Of a stretch of DNA of 64,000 bases, positions 36,009 to 44,824 are shown in pieces (within the stretch, counting starts at the first letter, position 1; each line of letters opens with the position of its first letter). Source of the stretch: Akkermansiaceae bacterium UBA2381 (GTDB lineage: Bacteria; Verrucomicrobiota; Verrucomicrobiia; Verrucomicrobiales; DEV007); assembly GCA_002344215.1 (NCBI GenBank), contig DDSV01000023.1:101089-165088 (forward strand). Reading direction: 5' to 3'. The translations under genes were made by a program, and so were the position numbers. The notes beneath the pieces are model-generated. The model saw only the letters and a program-made list of their open reading frames with translations, had not been told where the DNA came from and searched no databases.

Positions 36009-37466
36009 TCAGTTTGCCGAAGGCTTTACTTCCGCCGCCATTTCCAGAAGCGCGTCCATTACTTTGACGGAGGCCTGAGGTTCGAGATTGTTGGTTCCCG
36101 GCCAGGTTTCGTAGCCGCCCAGTTCGAAGTGACGCGGGGTGGGCATGTAACCGTAATAGCCGTTGGCAAGTTCGATCATGAAGGATTTTCCGAAGGGGCT
36201 CTGCTTGCGGAACTCGAGGCCGGTTTCGGCGAAGGTTTCACAGGGAGTCGTGCCGATGCAGACTTCGCCGATCTTGAGAATCTGGACGGGCAGCTTCGTT
36301 TCGGGACTGGCAACGGCAAGGCGCTGGAGTCGACCGGCGTAAGCGAGGGGCAGGACGGCTTTATCCCCGATCCGCGGGGCGTTCGCTTCGGTTTCGCGCG
36401 CCCATTTGAGCAGGTTCTCGTCAATGCTCCGCCATTTTACGTCGAGTTCGCGGTAGCGGGCGTCGAGGGGGGCATCCTTCGACCACTCCACTTTGGAGAG
36501 GGCTGCGGTGACCTTGTCGGCGAGGTCGTTGGCGACAAACTGCATTTGCTCGTAGGGCGCTTTGCGTCCGCGCGGTTCGCGGAAGTTGATGTTGTTGATG
36601 TCTCCGCTCGTGCCGTTGGCCATCATTGCGACGACGGGAGGATCCTGGGTGTCCGACCCGAGACGCTTTTCGATTCCCTTGCTGAAGTAGCCGAAGTAGT
36701 CCGCCGAAACGTGTGCCTGCCCGACCCCTCCAACGTAGTGCAGGGAATAGGCGGACAGTAGCGAGATGATGGCGCCATCCGGTTCCCGAAGGGCGATAAA
36801 GGAAACGACAGGATCAATCGGTCCGGCTGGTTCGACGAGATTGTCGGCCCCGGCACCGGGATTCATTTTCACTTTTTCCGAAGTACTTCCAAAAGGATTA
36901 GCCGGCATCGTGCCATCTTTGAGAAACCAGCGGCGGTTAAAGACGTGATCGGGAACCTCGGTCGTTCCGAAGGCAATCTCGGCGGGACGGAGGAGATTGA
37001 CGGCACGCCGAACTCCGTCGGCAATGCGTCTCGCGACAAATTTCTGGTAGTCGGACAACTCAACGTCCGAGCTGTAGGTCCGGGGATTCATCGGACCGAG
37101 CGCCGTAGTGGCAGAATGGGTATGGGTCGCCGAGATCATGACGTGGCTTCCCGGAATGCCGAGTTCCGTTTCGATGTGGCGCTTCGCCTCAAGGGCGATG
37201 CTGCGGTGGATTCCAAGAAGGTCACAGACGACGAGGGCAATTTTCGTTTTGCCATCATCGAGGACCAGGCAGCGGGCGTGCAATTCGTCGTGAATGTGTT
37301 CGGCGGGGAAGGGAGTGAATCCCCCGACGATCGGTTCACCCAGGGGCGGGGTGATGACGCTCGCCGCCGCTCCGGCGCGAAGGCTCGCTCCCGGGGGCTC
37401 AGCGGCACGGATCGAAATGGACAGGACGGGAACGAGCAGGAGAAGCAGAAACGGGAAAATTCTCAT
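36009..37466 (-). CDS. Secreted neutral/alkaline ceramidase-like protein
   Basis: Exported hydrolase of the neutral non-lysosomal ceramidase N-terminal family (485 residues). The start is the ATG at 37466, giving signal peptide MRIFPFLLLLLVPVLSISIRAA; the frame runs further upstream but only as shadow. Landmarks: ASVITPPLGEPIVGGF at the N-terminus, DLLGIHRSIALEAKR, and the zinc site VMISATHTHSATT. PVC versions of about 450-500 residues lack the C-terminal immunoglobulin domain; these probably act on N-acyl or amide substrates, not necessarily ceramide. It is 3 bases from the aldolase gene. Confidence 0.88.
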   Translation of the reverse strand: MRIFPFLLLLLVPVLSISIRAAEPPGASLRAGAAASVITPPLGEPIVGGFTPFPAEHIHDELHARCLVLDDGKTKIALVVCDLLGIHRSIALEAKRHIETELGIPGSHVMISATHTHSATTALGPMNPRTYSSDVELSDYQKFVARRIADGVRRAVNLLRPAEIAFGTTEVPDHVFNRRWFLKDGTMPANPFGSTSEKVKMNPGAGADNLVEPAGPIDPVVSFIALREPDGAIISLLSAYSLHYVGGVGQAHVSADYFGYFSKGIEKRLGSDTQDPPVVAMMANGTSGDINNINFREPRGRKAPYEQMQFVANDLADKVTAALSKVEWSKDAPLDARYRELDVKWRSIDENLLKWARETEANAPRIGDKAVLPLAYAGRLQRLAVASPETKLPVQILKIGEVCIGTTPCETFAETGLEFRKQSPFGKSFMIELANGYYGYMPTPRHFELGGYETWPGTNNLEPQASVKVMDALLEMAAEVKPSAN

Positions 37467-37703
37467 GAGGCAGGTTGAATCGGGGGCGCGGGCTGACGAA
37501 TGGAACCGGACGCCCCTGAATCGAGGGTGACAGGAGGGGGCGATGCCAACAAGGGCGAAACCATCCCTCCCGATGGCGCATGCGCGGCACCGGATGGCGC
37601 CCGGGTGGACCCCTAAAAAGCGGTTGAAGTAAGCCGCTATCCTCTCTACCTTCCGGCCCCCTGCGGAAACGGTCGGTTTCAGGCAGGCAACCCTCGTATT
37701 TAC

Positions 37704-39251
37704 ATGCTTACCCAGATCCGTCACATCCAGAAAGGCACCCTGATCTTCGTCACTGTGATCATTGTGGTATCCTTCGCCTTCCTCTACTCGGACTTTGATT
37801 TTGTTCAAGGCACCGTGGGACGCCAGGACTGTGTCGTTAAAGTTTACAACCGCTGTTACCGTCAGAAGGAGGCGCAGAAGCTCGCGAGCCATTTTGATGT
37901 CGCCCTCGAACTCGGCATGTATGATTTTGCGGTCGCCCTCATGGGTGAGCAGAAAGACGGGCAGAAGGAACGCGATCCAGCCGATTTTATCACCAGCCTC
38001 GTCGTCCTGCGGACTGAGGCGGCAAAAATGGGAATTGAACCGGGTGTGAAAGAGATCAAGGAAGCGATCCCGACCCTGCCTATCTTCCAGCAACCCTGGG
38101 TCAATGCCGCCTATGTGCAAAACAACATTCTTGGTCCGAACGGATTTACCGACGGCGACCTGGCAAATCTGGTGAAGGACTATCTCTCCTTCCAGAAACT
38201 GCGGAATCTCGTCAGCGCCGGCCTGGAAGCGGTTCCAAGCGAGACTGAAAAGCGCTACATCAAAGCGAATCAGCGTTACACCGCCTCAGTCATCCGATTC
38301 GACCGGAGCAGCTTTGCGGGAGGAATCAGCATCACCGACGAGGAGATCAAAAAGTACTACGAAGAGAACAAGGACACCCTGATGTCTGAAGCGAAACGCG
38401 GATTCGATTTTGTGAAGTTTATTCCCAAGCCGGTCGCGGAAACTGCCACGAATGAGGAAAAGGCAAAGGCCAACCTCGCTTTCGCCAATGCCGTGAATCG
38501 CGCTTATGCCGATCTGGCGGAAGATGGTGCCGACTTCAATGCCGTTGCCAAACAGTACGCCGGGAAAAAGGCGGAATTCACGGTCGAGACCGGAAAATTG
38601 GACCCTTTTTCGCCGGTTGAGCCGCCTGCCATGTTGAAGGAAGACCAGGCTACGGTGGATTTGCTCTTCAGCGACGCGCAACAGATGGATAGCGTCACAG
38701 TGCCGGTCCAGGGTGAAGGCGGATCATACCTTGTGTTCCATTATGGAACTCTTGTCGAACCCGTGCCTCTCACCCTCGAAGCGGCGACTCCGGCGATTAC
38801 GGAGGCTCTCACGGCCAGGAATTCGAATCGTGCCGTAAATGATGCTGCCCTTGCCGCGGTGGCAAAGCTGAATGAGGCGATCAAAGCCGGGAAGTCATTC
38901 CAGGAGGCCGCTACCGGGCTCGGCCTCAAACCGGAGCTGGTTCCCAACTTCTCCGAGAGCGAAGCGCCCGCCGACCTTCCCGATGCCGGCCTGATCGTTC
39001 AGGCGGTCGATGGCCTCCGCGAGAAAGAGATTTCGGCAGTGACTGAGCGGCCCGGCGGGCTGGGGTATCTGCTTGTCTACGTCGACAAGATCGAGCTCTA
39101 CAAGGAAGAGGATGCCGAGTCGAAAAAGGGAACCATCTCCGCGACGGTGAAGACCCAGCTGGATCGCACTCTCTTTGCTGCCTGGTTTAATGAGCGCCGC
39201 ACTGAGTTTGTCTCGGAATTACCCGCGAAGGAAGAGGCGGCGGCCCAGTGA
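37704..39251 (+). CDS. Membrane-anchored SurA/PpiD-like periplasmic foldase
   Basis: 515 residues with one N-terminal transmembrane anchor (GTLIFVTVIIVVSFAFLYS) followed by a SurA N-terminal-like helical domain (about 60-200) and a less conserved parvulin-like peptidyl-prolyl isomerase region (about 230-390) with helix-rich insertions. PpiD-like proteins chaperone newly exported proteins at the Sec translocon. The PPIase core is divergent, so enzymatic activity is uncertain. It overlaps the TPR gene by 4 bases. Confidence 0.8.
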   Translation: MLTQIRHIQKGTLIFVTVIIVVSFAFLYSDFDFVQGTVGRQDCVVKVYNRCYRQKEAQKLASHFDVALELGMYDFAVALMGEQKDGQKERDPADFITSLVVLRTEAAKMGIEPGVKEIKEAIPTLPIFQQPWVNAAYVQNNILGPNGFTDGDLANLVKDYLSFQKLRNLVSAGLEAVPSETEKRYIKANQRYTASVIRFDRSSFAGGISITDEEIKKYYEENKDTLMSEAKRGFDFVKFIPKPVAETATNEEKAKANLAFANAVNRAYADLAEDGADFNAVAKQYAGKKAEFTVETGKLDPFSPVEPPAMLKEDQATVDLLFSDAQQMDSVTVPVQGEGGSYLVFHYGTLVEPVPLTLEAATPAITEALTARNSNRAVNDAALAAVAKLNEAIKAGKSFQEAATGLGLKPELVPNFSESEAPADLPDAGLIVQAVDGLREKEISAVTERPGGLGYLLVYVDKIELYKEEDAESKKGTISATVKTQLDRTLFAAWFNERRTEFVSELPAKEEAAAQ

Positions 39252-39586
39252 GCGAAGAGCTCGAGAATCTGTTCGATGACGCCAACGGCGATCTTGCTGT
39301 TGGCGATCTGGAGGGCGCGGTCGTAAAATACCGGCGTTGCGTCGAACTCGACCCTGATTTCTTTGACGGATGGCACGCCCTCGCCATGGCTCTGATGAAA
39401 ACAGGCCATCTCAAGGAGGCGATCGGGGCCGGTCTGAAGGCGACAACGCTGCAACCGAATGATCTTCTCGCCTGGACGGCTCTCTCTCAGATGTACGTGA
39501 TGGACGGGCAGATTGGTGAAGCCGAGGATGCCAAAGGGAAGGCCCGAATTCTCTCGCTGGGGGGAAAGATCGTCAGGGATCGCTGA
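39248..39586 (+). CDS. TPR-repeat protein
   Basis: 112 residues from a GTG at 39248, overlapping the foldase stop by 4 bases. Three tetratricopeptide units can be seen (ANGDLAVGDLEGAVVKYRRCVELDPDF, WHALAMALMKTGHLKEAIGAGLKATTLQPND, WTALSQMYVMDGQIGEAEDAKGKARILS). Likely a scaffold partner of the foldase; no membrane or signal sequence. Confidence 0.85.
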   Translation: MSEELENLFDDANGDLAVGDLEGAVVKYRRCVELDPDFFDGWHALAMALMKTGHLKEAIGAGLKATTLQPNDLLAWTALSQMYVMDGQIGEAEDAKGKARILSLGGKIVRDR

Positions 39587-39754
39587 AGGAGTTTCGCCCT
39601 CACCTTCCGGGCTCTTTTGGAAGGGATTCTGTCACAGGGGAATCTGTGTAGATGAACCCATGCGAGGGGGATTCATCCCGACAACATCTCTCGATGTCAC
39701 CGTCAGCCGGGGCAATCGCACCGAGACGGTTGCTCCTGCGGAAGCGTACACGAA

Positions 39755-39785
39755 AAAGCCGGGACGTTTTCAACGCCCCGGCTTT
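39755..39785 (-). terminator. Strong terminator hairpin for amt (minus strand)
   Basis: Stem AAAGCCGGG / CCCGGCTTT with an inner CGTT-ttc-AACG stem separated by single unpaired bases. On the minus strand it is followed by a T-run (CTTTTTCG), fitting rho-independent termination of the amt gene whose stop is at 39826; on the plus strand it may also end the TPR transcript. Confidence 0.85.
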
Positions 39786-39825
39786 CCCTAAGTCTGAATG
39801 TAGAACCGGAAAGTCCCGGTTAAAA

Positions 39826-41292
39826 TCAATGCTCGTAGCCGGACTCGCCGTGTTCGATGAGATCCAGGCCGGTTTCTTCTGTCTCCGCACTCGGACGAAG
39901 ACCCACGGTGAATTTCACGATGTAGGCGATCACGGCCGTAGCGACCACGCTCCAGACGATCGTAAGACCGACAGCCTTGAATTGCTCCATGAGGAGGCCC
40001 TCCTTGAGGCCCGCAACAACGGAGTTCGTTCCGGGATCGGCGAAAACACCAGTAAGGATTGCTCCGAGCGTACCGCCGACACCATGGATACCGAACGTGT
40101 CGAGAGCATCGTCGTAGCCGAGAATCTTCTTCAGATAGGCGACGGCGAAGAAGGGGACGATTCCGGCGATGATTCCCATGATGACCGCTGAGTTCGCCGT
40201 AACGAAACCGCAGGCGGGAGTAATCACTACGAGGCCGGCAACGATACCCGAACAGAAGCCGAGCACGCTTGGCTTGCCGCGGGTGATCCATTCCAATACT
40301 GCCCAGACAAATCCGGCAACAGCGGCGGCGAGGGTCGTCGTCGCGAAGGCGTTCGAGGCGATCGCGTCGGCTCCGAGGGCGGAACCGGCGTTAAAGCCAT
40401 ACCAGCCCACCCAGAGCATTCCGGTGCCGACCATACACAGAACCATGCTGTGGGGTGACATAGGCTCTTTGCCGTATCCTTTGCGCTTTCCGAGAATGAT
40501 ACAGAGCACCAGGGCGCTCCATCCGGAGGTCATGTGAACGACGGTGCCGCCGGCGAAGTCAATCGCCTTGATTCCGGCCTCGGGGTTCAGCGGTCCGCAC
40601 ATCAGGCCGGTTGTTGCCCACACCATGTGAGCGAAGGGGAAGTAGACGACGAACATCCAGATGGCGACAAAAACGAGCACGGAGATGAACTTCATCCGCT
40701 CGGCAATTGCACCGATAATGAGCGCCGGGGTGATGATGGCGAAGGTCAGCTGGAAAATGGCCCACATTGAGTCAGAGATCCAGTGGTAGCCTGCACCGAC
40801 ATTGCCCGGTTTGACTCCGTTTAGGAACGCATATTGGAAATCACCGATGATTGAGTTTCCTGCTCCAAAAGCGAGGCTGTAGCCGCAAAGCCACCAGAGG
40901 ATCGTAACGAGACCGGCGCATCCGAGGCACTGGGCCAGAACGGAGAGAACGTTCTTTTTCCGAACGAGGCCGCCGTAGAAAAGGGCGAGGCCGGGGAGGG
41001 TCATGAAAAGCACCAGAGCGGAGCTTGTCATTTGCCATGCATTGTGGCCCGGGCCGGGGCCGGCCACTTTCGAGGATCCCGCTTCAGTGACGCGGGCTCC
41101 GTTGTTCATATAAGCCTCGATATCGGCCAGTCTGTCCTCAATGGACGGCTCGGCCGGGGCTGCTTCGGCTGCCGGAGCGGGTGCTACGGCCGCCTCTTGT
41201 GCGACCACGGTGAACCCGCTGATCAGCAGGAGCGAGGCGAAGATCGGAATCAGTCCCGACTTCCGGTTTGTTCGTATTGTTGGTTTTTTCAT
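39826..41292 (-). CDS. amt: Ammonium transporter (Amt), copy 1, with cleavable N-terminus
   Basis: 488-residue ammonium channel of the Amt/Rh superfamily. N-terminal signal peptide-like segment and an Ala/Pro-rich, charged linker (about residues 30-85) precede the first core helix. The pore histidines are in VVHMTSGW and GIHGVGGTLGAILTG; the region LPGLALFYGGLVRKKNVL is diagnostic. About eleven membrane segments. No glnK gene lies next to it, unlike most amtB loci. Divergent from a second amt gene across a 781-base region; a sigma-54-like site is at 41521-41540. Strong terminator downstream. Confidence 0.95.
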   Translation of the reverse strand: MKKPTIRTNRKSGLIPIFASLLLISGFTVVAQEAAVAPAPAAEAAPAEPSIEDRLADIEAYMNNGARVTEAGSSKVAGPGPGHNAWQMTSSALVLFMTLPGLALFYGGLVRKKNVLSVLAQCLGCAGLVTILWWLCGYSLAFGAGNSIIGDFQYAFLNGVKPGNVGAGYHWISDSMWAIFQLTFAIITPALIIGAIAERMKFISVLVFVAIWMFVVYFPFAHMVWATTGLMCGPLNPEAGIKAIDFAGGTVVHMTSGWSALVLCIILGKRKGYGKEPMSPHSMVLCMVGTGMLWVGWYGFNAGSALGADAIASNAFATTTLAAAVAGFVWAVLEWITRGKPSVLGFCSGIVAGLVVITPACGFVTANSAVIMGIIAGIVPFFAVAYLKKILGYDDALDTFGIHGVGGTLGAILTGVFADPGTNSVVAGLKEGLLMEQFKAVGLTIVWSVVATAVIAYIVKFTVGLRPSAETEETGLDLIEHGESGYEH

Positions 41293-41520
41293 GGTTACTT
41301 TGGAATGATTTTCCTTCTGTTTCTTCGATCTCCCGGATCGCTTCTCCTCGGGAGTAGCGGTCCGGACATTCTGATCCGGTGCCCGGGGGCGCGAGGATCG
41401 GATTGAAGAGCTTCCGGGGATTTGATTTTGGTTGGATTCTCAAGTTGACCCGACGGGTGGGATTTCCTGAGCCGCCAAGCCCGGAGAAATCCGCCACGGC
41501 GGGATCACTTCACCACCGTC

Positions 41521-41540
41521 ATAGCGGAAATCGTGCCAAA
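41521..41540 (-). promoter_or_regulatory. Sigma-54-like promoter candidate for amt copy 1
   Basis: On the minus strand the sequence contains TGGCACG, four bases, then CCGCT. The -24 block is a perfect consensus match and the GG/GC dinucleotides are spaced by ten bases as required; the -12 block has two mismatches from TTGCT. The predicted start would be about 220 bases before the amt ATG. Site recognised by eye, not scored statistically. Confidence 0.4.
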
Positions 41541-41991
41541 CTCGTAAAGTGAATATATCGACACCCGCATTGAGGGCTCTCCTTATCGTTTGTTTCGTGG
41601 GACTTACGTTCCCGTGGCAAAAGACTGAAGGAGTGAGTCCGAAGGAACTCAAGGCTAGGAAATGAGGACGTTTTTCTGGCGTCACAGATCCGTAAATAAC
41701 GGCAGTTTCGATTCCGATATCCCGCCCGGTTCCGTCAAAATGGTTGTACCGGAGCAGAGTCGGAAACAGATTTACCGGAAAAACTCATTCTTATGATTGA
41801 GAAATCGGTGTCTTAAATTCCTTGTCTCTAACTTTGCTTGAATGTCCTGAATCCGCGCCTTCAAGCACTACTAGTAAACAAGTTGCGTTGGGTGCCGGTG
41901 CGTCTCCATGCCGGGTGATCCCGGCTCCGACACCACAGTTGCTGCCGGTTTGGCCTCATGATTCTCAAGAATGTGGCACAAGTTTTCAAAG

Positions 41992-42008
41992 TTGGCATGC
42001 CTAGTGCT
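41992..42008 (+). promoter_or_regulatory. Sigma-54-like promoter candidate for amt copy 2
   Basis: TGGCATG, four bases, then GTGCT: GG and GC dinucleotides have the required 10-base spacing, with one mismatch in the -24 block and one in the -12 block. It lies about 65 bases before the ATG at 42074. Confidence 0.35.
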
Positions 42009-42073
42009 ATGCCCAGTGATGAAGGAGAGCTGAGGCTTAAGAATGAGCCCCTTGCGAACTAACCCAAAAAAAA

Positions 42074-43465
42074 ATGAGATACACATTCAACCTGAAAACC
42101 ATGCTGCTGGTCGCGTCCGTCGCGATGCCACTACTGTTTGGAAACCTGATCGCGCAGGACGCGGCGCCAGCGCCGGAGGCTGCCCCGGCAGCTGAGGCTG
42201 ATGCACCTGCCTACGCGAGCTATGATGAATTCAAAGCCGGGCCCGAATATATTGGCTTCCTTGCCAACAACCTGTGGATCATGATCGCTGCCGCGCTCGT
42301 GTTCCTCATGCACCTTGGCTTTGCCACGGTTGAGTCAGGCCTCTGCCAGAAGAAAAACACGACCAATATTCTGTTCAAGAACGTGTTTATCGTCTGCATT
42401 GGTGGCCTCGGATATATGTTCTACGGATTCAATGCCATGTACCCCGGTTGGGAGATGGGTGTTTCCAAGGACTTCTTTGCTCTGGGCAAACCAATCGCCA
42501 ATGGATTTGATGAGGCTGGTCTCGTCGCCAACATGACGACCGCCTATGCCACCGGCCCAATGACCTATTGGACGGATTTCTTTTACCAGGCGATGTTCGC
42601 AGCGACCGCCGCGACGATCGTTTCCGGAGCTGTTGCCGAGCGCGTCAAGCTCAGCAGCTTCATGATCTATTCGACCATTCTTGTTACCTTCTTCTACCCG
42701 ATCACCGGTTCATGGAAGTGGGGCTACGGATGGCTCAATACCGCCGGGTTCCATGACTTCGCCGGCTCCAGCCTCGTTCACGCCTTTGGCGGTTTCGCAG
42801 CTCTCGCTGCGGTGATCGTGCTCGGTCCCCGCACAGGTAAATACACGAAGGACGGTCTCAAGCCCATCCTTCCCCACAACATGCCCCTTTCCACTATCGG
42901 TGTGATGCTGCTGTTCCTCGGTTGGTTCGGGTTCAATGGCGGTTCAGTGCTCTCCGCTGATCCTCAGTCAGTTTCCAGAGTCTTCGTGACCACCGCGATG
43001 GCCGGTTTTGCGGGCGGTATCGGTGCGATGCTGACCTCGTGGATCGTTCTGAAGAAGCCTGATCTTTCGATGACACTCAATGGTATGCTCGCCGGTCTCG
43101 TTGGTATTACCGCGGGTGCCGACGATATCGCTCCCTACGGCTCCGTTGCCGTCGGCGCGATCGCAGGCCTAATCGTGGTCTTCTCGGTTCTCTTCTTCGA
43201 CAAGATCAAAATCGATGATCCGGTCGGTGCGATCTCCGTCCACGGTGTTTGCGGTATCTTCGGCACGCTTGCCCCTGCGATCTTCGGGACGAAGTCGTTC
43301 GGTGTTCAGCTGATGGGAACTCTCTCCGTCTCGGCCTTTGCCTTCGTGGCATCGTTCCTTCTCTTCTTCATCCTGAAGCTCACGATCGGTGTTCGTGTCA
43401 GCAAGGAAGAGGAAAGCGAGGGGCTTGACGTGGCAGAACACGGTGCTCCCGCCTACTACCCCTGA
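42074..43465 (+). CDS. Ammonium transporter (Amt), copy 2, distinct subtype
   Basis: 463-residue Amt with a signal peptide-like N-terminus (about 1-27) and an Ala/Pro/Glu linker, then core helices starting NNLWIMIAAALVFLMHLGFATVESGLCQKKNTTNILFKN, a subtype more like cyanobacterial/plant Amt1 than AmtB. Pore histidines: SLVHAFGGFAAL and ISVHGVCGIFGT. About eleven membrane segments. The two amt genes differ clearly in sequence, so they are not a recent duplication. There is no Shine-Dalgarno, only an A-run before the ATG. Strong terminator at 43501. Confidence 0.95.
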   Translation: MRYTFNLKTMLLVASVAMPLLFGNLIAQDAAPAPEAAPAAEADAPAYASYDEFKAGPEYIGFLANNLWIMIAAALVFLMHLGFATVESGLCQKKNTTNILFKNVFIVCIGGLGYMFYGFNAMYPGWEMGVSKDFFALGKPIANGFDEAGLVANMTTAYATGPMTYWTDFFYQAMFAATAATIVSGAVAERVKLSSFMIYSTILVTFFYPITGSWKWGYGWLNTAGFHDFAGSSLVHAFGGFAALAAVIVLGPRTGKYTKDGLKPILPHNMPLSTIGVMLLFLGWFGFNGGSVLSADPQSVSRVFVTTAMAGFAGGIGAMLTSWIVLKKPDLSMTLNGMLAGLVGITAGADDIAPYGSVAVGAIAGLIVVFSVLFFDKIKIDDPVGAISVHGVCGIFGTLAPAIFGTKSFGVQLMGTLSVSAFAFVASFLLFFILKLTIGVRVSKEEESEGLDVAEHGAPAYYP

Positions 43466-43500
43466 TCTTCCGGGGTTTTACTGTTCAAACGATTCAACCA

Positions 43501-43529
43501 AAGCGGCAGGGTGGAAACCCTGCCGCTTT
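43501..43529 (+). terminator. Strong terminator hairpin after amt copy 2
   Basis: 12-bp perfect stem (AAGCGGCAGGGT paired with its complement) closed by a GGAA tetraloop and followed by a T-rich TTTCATTTT. Located 36 bases after the amt stop. Confidence 0.9.
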
Positions 43530-43606
43530 CATTTTGATCCTGACAAAAAACACCCCATTTTTCATCTGAACTCGACAGTTGATCGCTTAATACCTATAAT
43601 CCTGCC

Positions 43607-44119
43607 GTGCAAGAGTACGCCTACATCCACGACGAAGACGATATCCCGGCTCCCCTCCTCGAGGTTCCTTTCCTCGAGGCGTTCTCGAAGGAGCATCTCG
43701 ATCAGGTTCTTCACGCCTCCGCCTTCATTGAATACGATCCCGGTGACGTGATTATTGCCGAGGGGGACGAAGCCTCCCGGATCTTCATTCTCCTCGCCGG
43801 AGAGGTGGCGGTGGTCAAAGGGGGCGAACAACTTGTGACGATGAACCAGTCGGGGGATATATTCGGAGAGCTGGCTGCTCTGGAGGATGAGGTTAGGTCA
43901 GCCTCGGTGGTGGCGGTCAAGGAATCCTTCTGTCTGGCGGTCGACCAGAAGTTCCTTCAACATATCCTTCCCAAAGAGGATAACTCCCCGTTCTATGCCT
44001 GTCTCTACGAGTTCATCGCGAAGCTCACGACAAAGCGGCTCAAAGCGACCTCGCAGTATCTGGCAAAGGTTGACCTCGAGCTGCGCGAATTGAAAGCCCG
44101 GCTTGCGAAGAAGAAGTGA
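43607..44119 (+). CDS. Cyclic-nucleotide-binding domain protein
   Basis: 170 residues from a GTG start. One cNMP-binding beta-roll (about 30-125): YDPGDVIIAEGDEASRIFILLAGEVAVVKGGEQLVTMNQSGDIFGELAALEDEVRSASVVAVKESFCLAV, with the phosphate-binding FGELAAL cassette. The conserved Arg that contacts the cyclic phosphate appears in the EDEVRSASV segment. No HTH domain follows; the C-terminus is a short helical tail. Could sense cAMP or cGMP, or act as a structural module. Similar cNMP domains occur in the kinase at 49761. Confidence 0.9.
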   Translation: MQEYAYIHDEDDIPAPLLEVPFLEAFSKEHLDQVLHASAFIEYDPGDVIIAEGDEASRIFILLAGEVAVVKGGEQLVTMNQSGDIFGELAALEDEVRSASVVAVKESFCLAVDQKFLQHILPKEDNSPFYACLYEFIAKLTTKRLKATSQYLAKVDLELRELKARLAKKK

Positions 44120-44155
44120 CCCCATCCCCGTGAAACGGGCAGTCCGGAAAATAGG

Positions 44156-44189
44156 AAAGGGAAACCCACGATCAGGTTTCCCTTTTTTT
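44156..44189 (+). terminator. Strong rho-independent terminator
   Basis: Stem AAAGGGAAACC / GGTTTCCCTTT (11 bp) with an 8-base loop, followed by a run of seven T. It ends the cNMP-binding protein transcript on the plus strand; on the minus strand it may also serve the convergent peroxiredoxin gene. Confidence 0.95.
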
Positions 44190-44223
44190 GCGGTTAACCG
44201 AAACCGCTCCGGTCAACCTTGGC

Positions 44224-44742
44224 TCAGTTGTTGGCCTTGGCTGCGGCAATGGCGTCCTGAGCCTGGGTATCGGGCTTGGCGGAGAGGTCGCGCCAGATCA
44301 CCTTGCCGCCCTTGATGAGGAAGCTCTGGCGTGAGGCAAATCCCTTCGCGTTGGCGGGGACCCCGAATGCGGCGATCACTTCCCCCTTTTTATCGGCAAG
44401 GAGAGTGAAGGGGAGCTCGAACTTTTCAGCAAAGGCGAGTTGGTCTTCCGCCGTATCAGCCGAAACCCCAAATACCTTGATGCCTGCTTTGGTGACGTCT
44501 TCGAAGGCGTCCCGGAGATTGCAGGCCTGTTTGGTGCATCCGGGGGTGTCGGCCTTGGGGTAGAAGTAGACAAGGGAGATGCCCTCGCCGAGCTCCTTGC
44601 CGAGATCGACAGGATTTCCCTTTTGATCAATGGTTTTGACGGTGGGCGCGTCTGCCCCGACTTCGAGAGGTTCGGCCAGGCAGACGCCAATGGTCAAAAA
44701 CGAGGCGGAGAGAAGAATGGTGGATAGAGAGAGTTTTTTCAT
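44224..44742 (-). CDS. Exported Bcp-type peroxiredoxin
   Basis: 172-residue thiol peroxidase (AhpC/TSA family, PrxQ/Bcp type). The start at 44742 gives a signal peptide (MKKLSLSTILLSASFLTIGVCLA), so it is probably periplasmic; the open frame continuing upstream is shadow. Peroxidatic C69 in TPGCTKQAC, with C74 five residues on, the Bcp-type resolving arrangement. Reduces hydroperoxides with thioredoxin-type donors; the DsbD-like protein at 25099 is a possible electron source. It is convergent with the cNMP protein and divergent from no gene (the SNF2 helicase lies upstream on the same strand). Confidence 0.9.
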   Translation of the reverse strand: MKKLSLSTILLSASFLTIGVCLAEPLEVGADAPTVKTIDQKGNPVDLGKELGEGISLVYFYPKADTPGCTKQACNLRDAFEDVTKAGIKVFGVSADTAEDQLAFAEKFELPFTLLADKKGEVIAAFGVPANAKGFASRQSFLIKGGKVIWRDLSAKPDTQAQDAIAAAKANN

Positions 44743-44824
44743 GGGATGACAAATCAAATGCTTCCCCCTGAATACGCAAGGGCGCGCATCAGGGATCACC
44801 TCGGAAATACACTCCCAATGGGGA

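Larger units (their letters stand above)
41293..42073. other. Long divergent intergenic region between the two amt genes
   Basis: 781 bases without a credible gene (only short, non-conserved ORFs). It holds the two sigma-54-like promoter candidates listed separately and a long (about 220-base) potential 5' leader for the minus-strand amt. I see no riboswitch or GlnK gene. The AT content is higher toward the centre, with the string GAATATATCG near 41550. Confidence 0.6.

Noticed and set aside
35139..36761. 540-codon plus-strand frame across the aldolase and ceramidase-like genes
   Set aside because: Both minus-strand proteins carry clear family motifs. The plus-strand product has no domain and spans two real genes.
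37467..38120. Longer version of the ceramidase-like protein starting at 38120
   Set aside because: The extra residues have no similarity, overlap the foldase gene start on the other strand, and would bury the signal peptide that begins at 37466.
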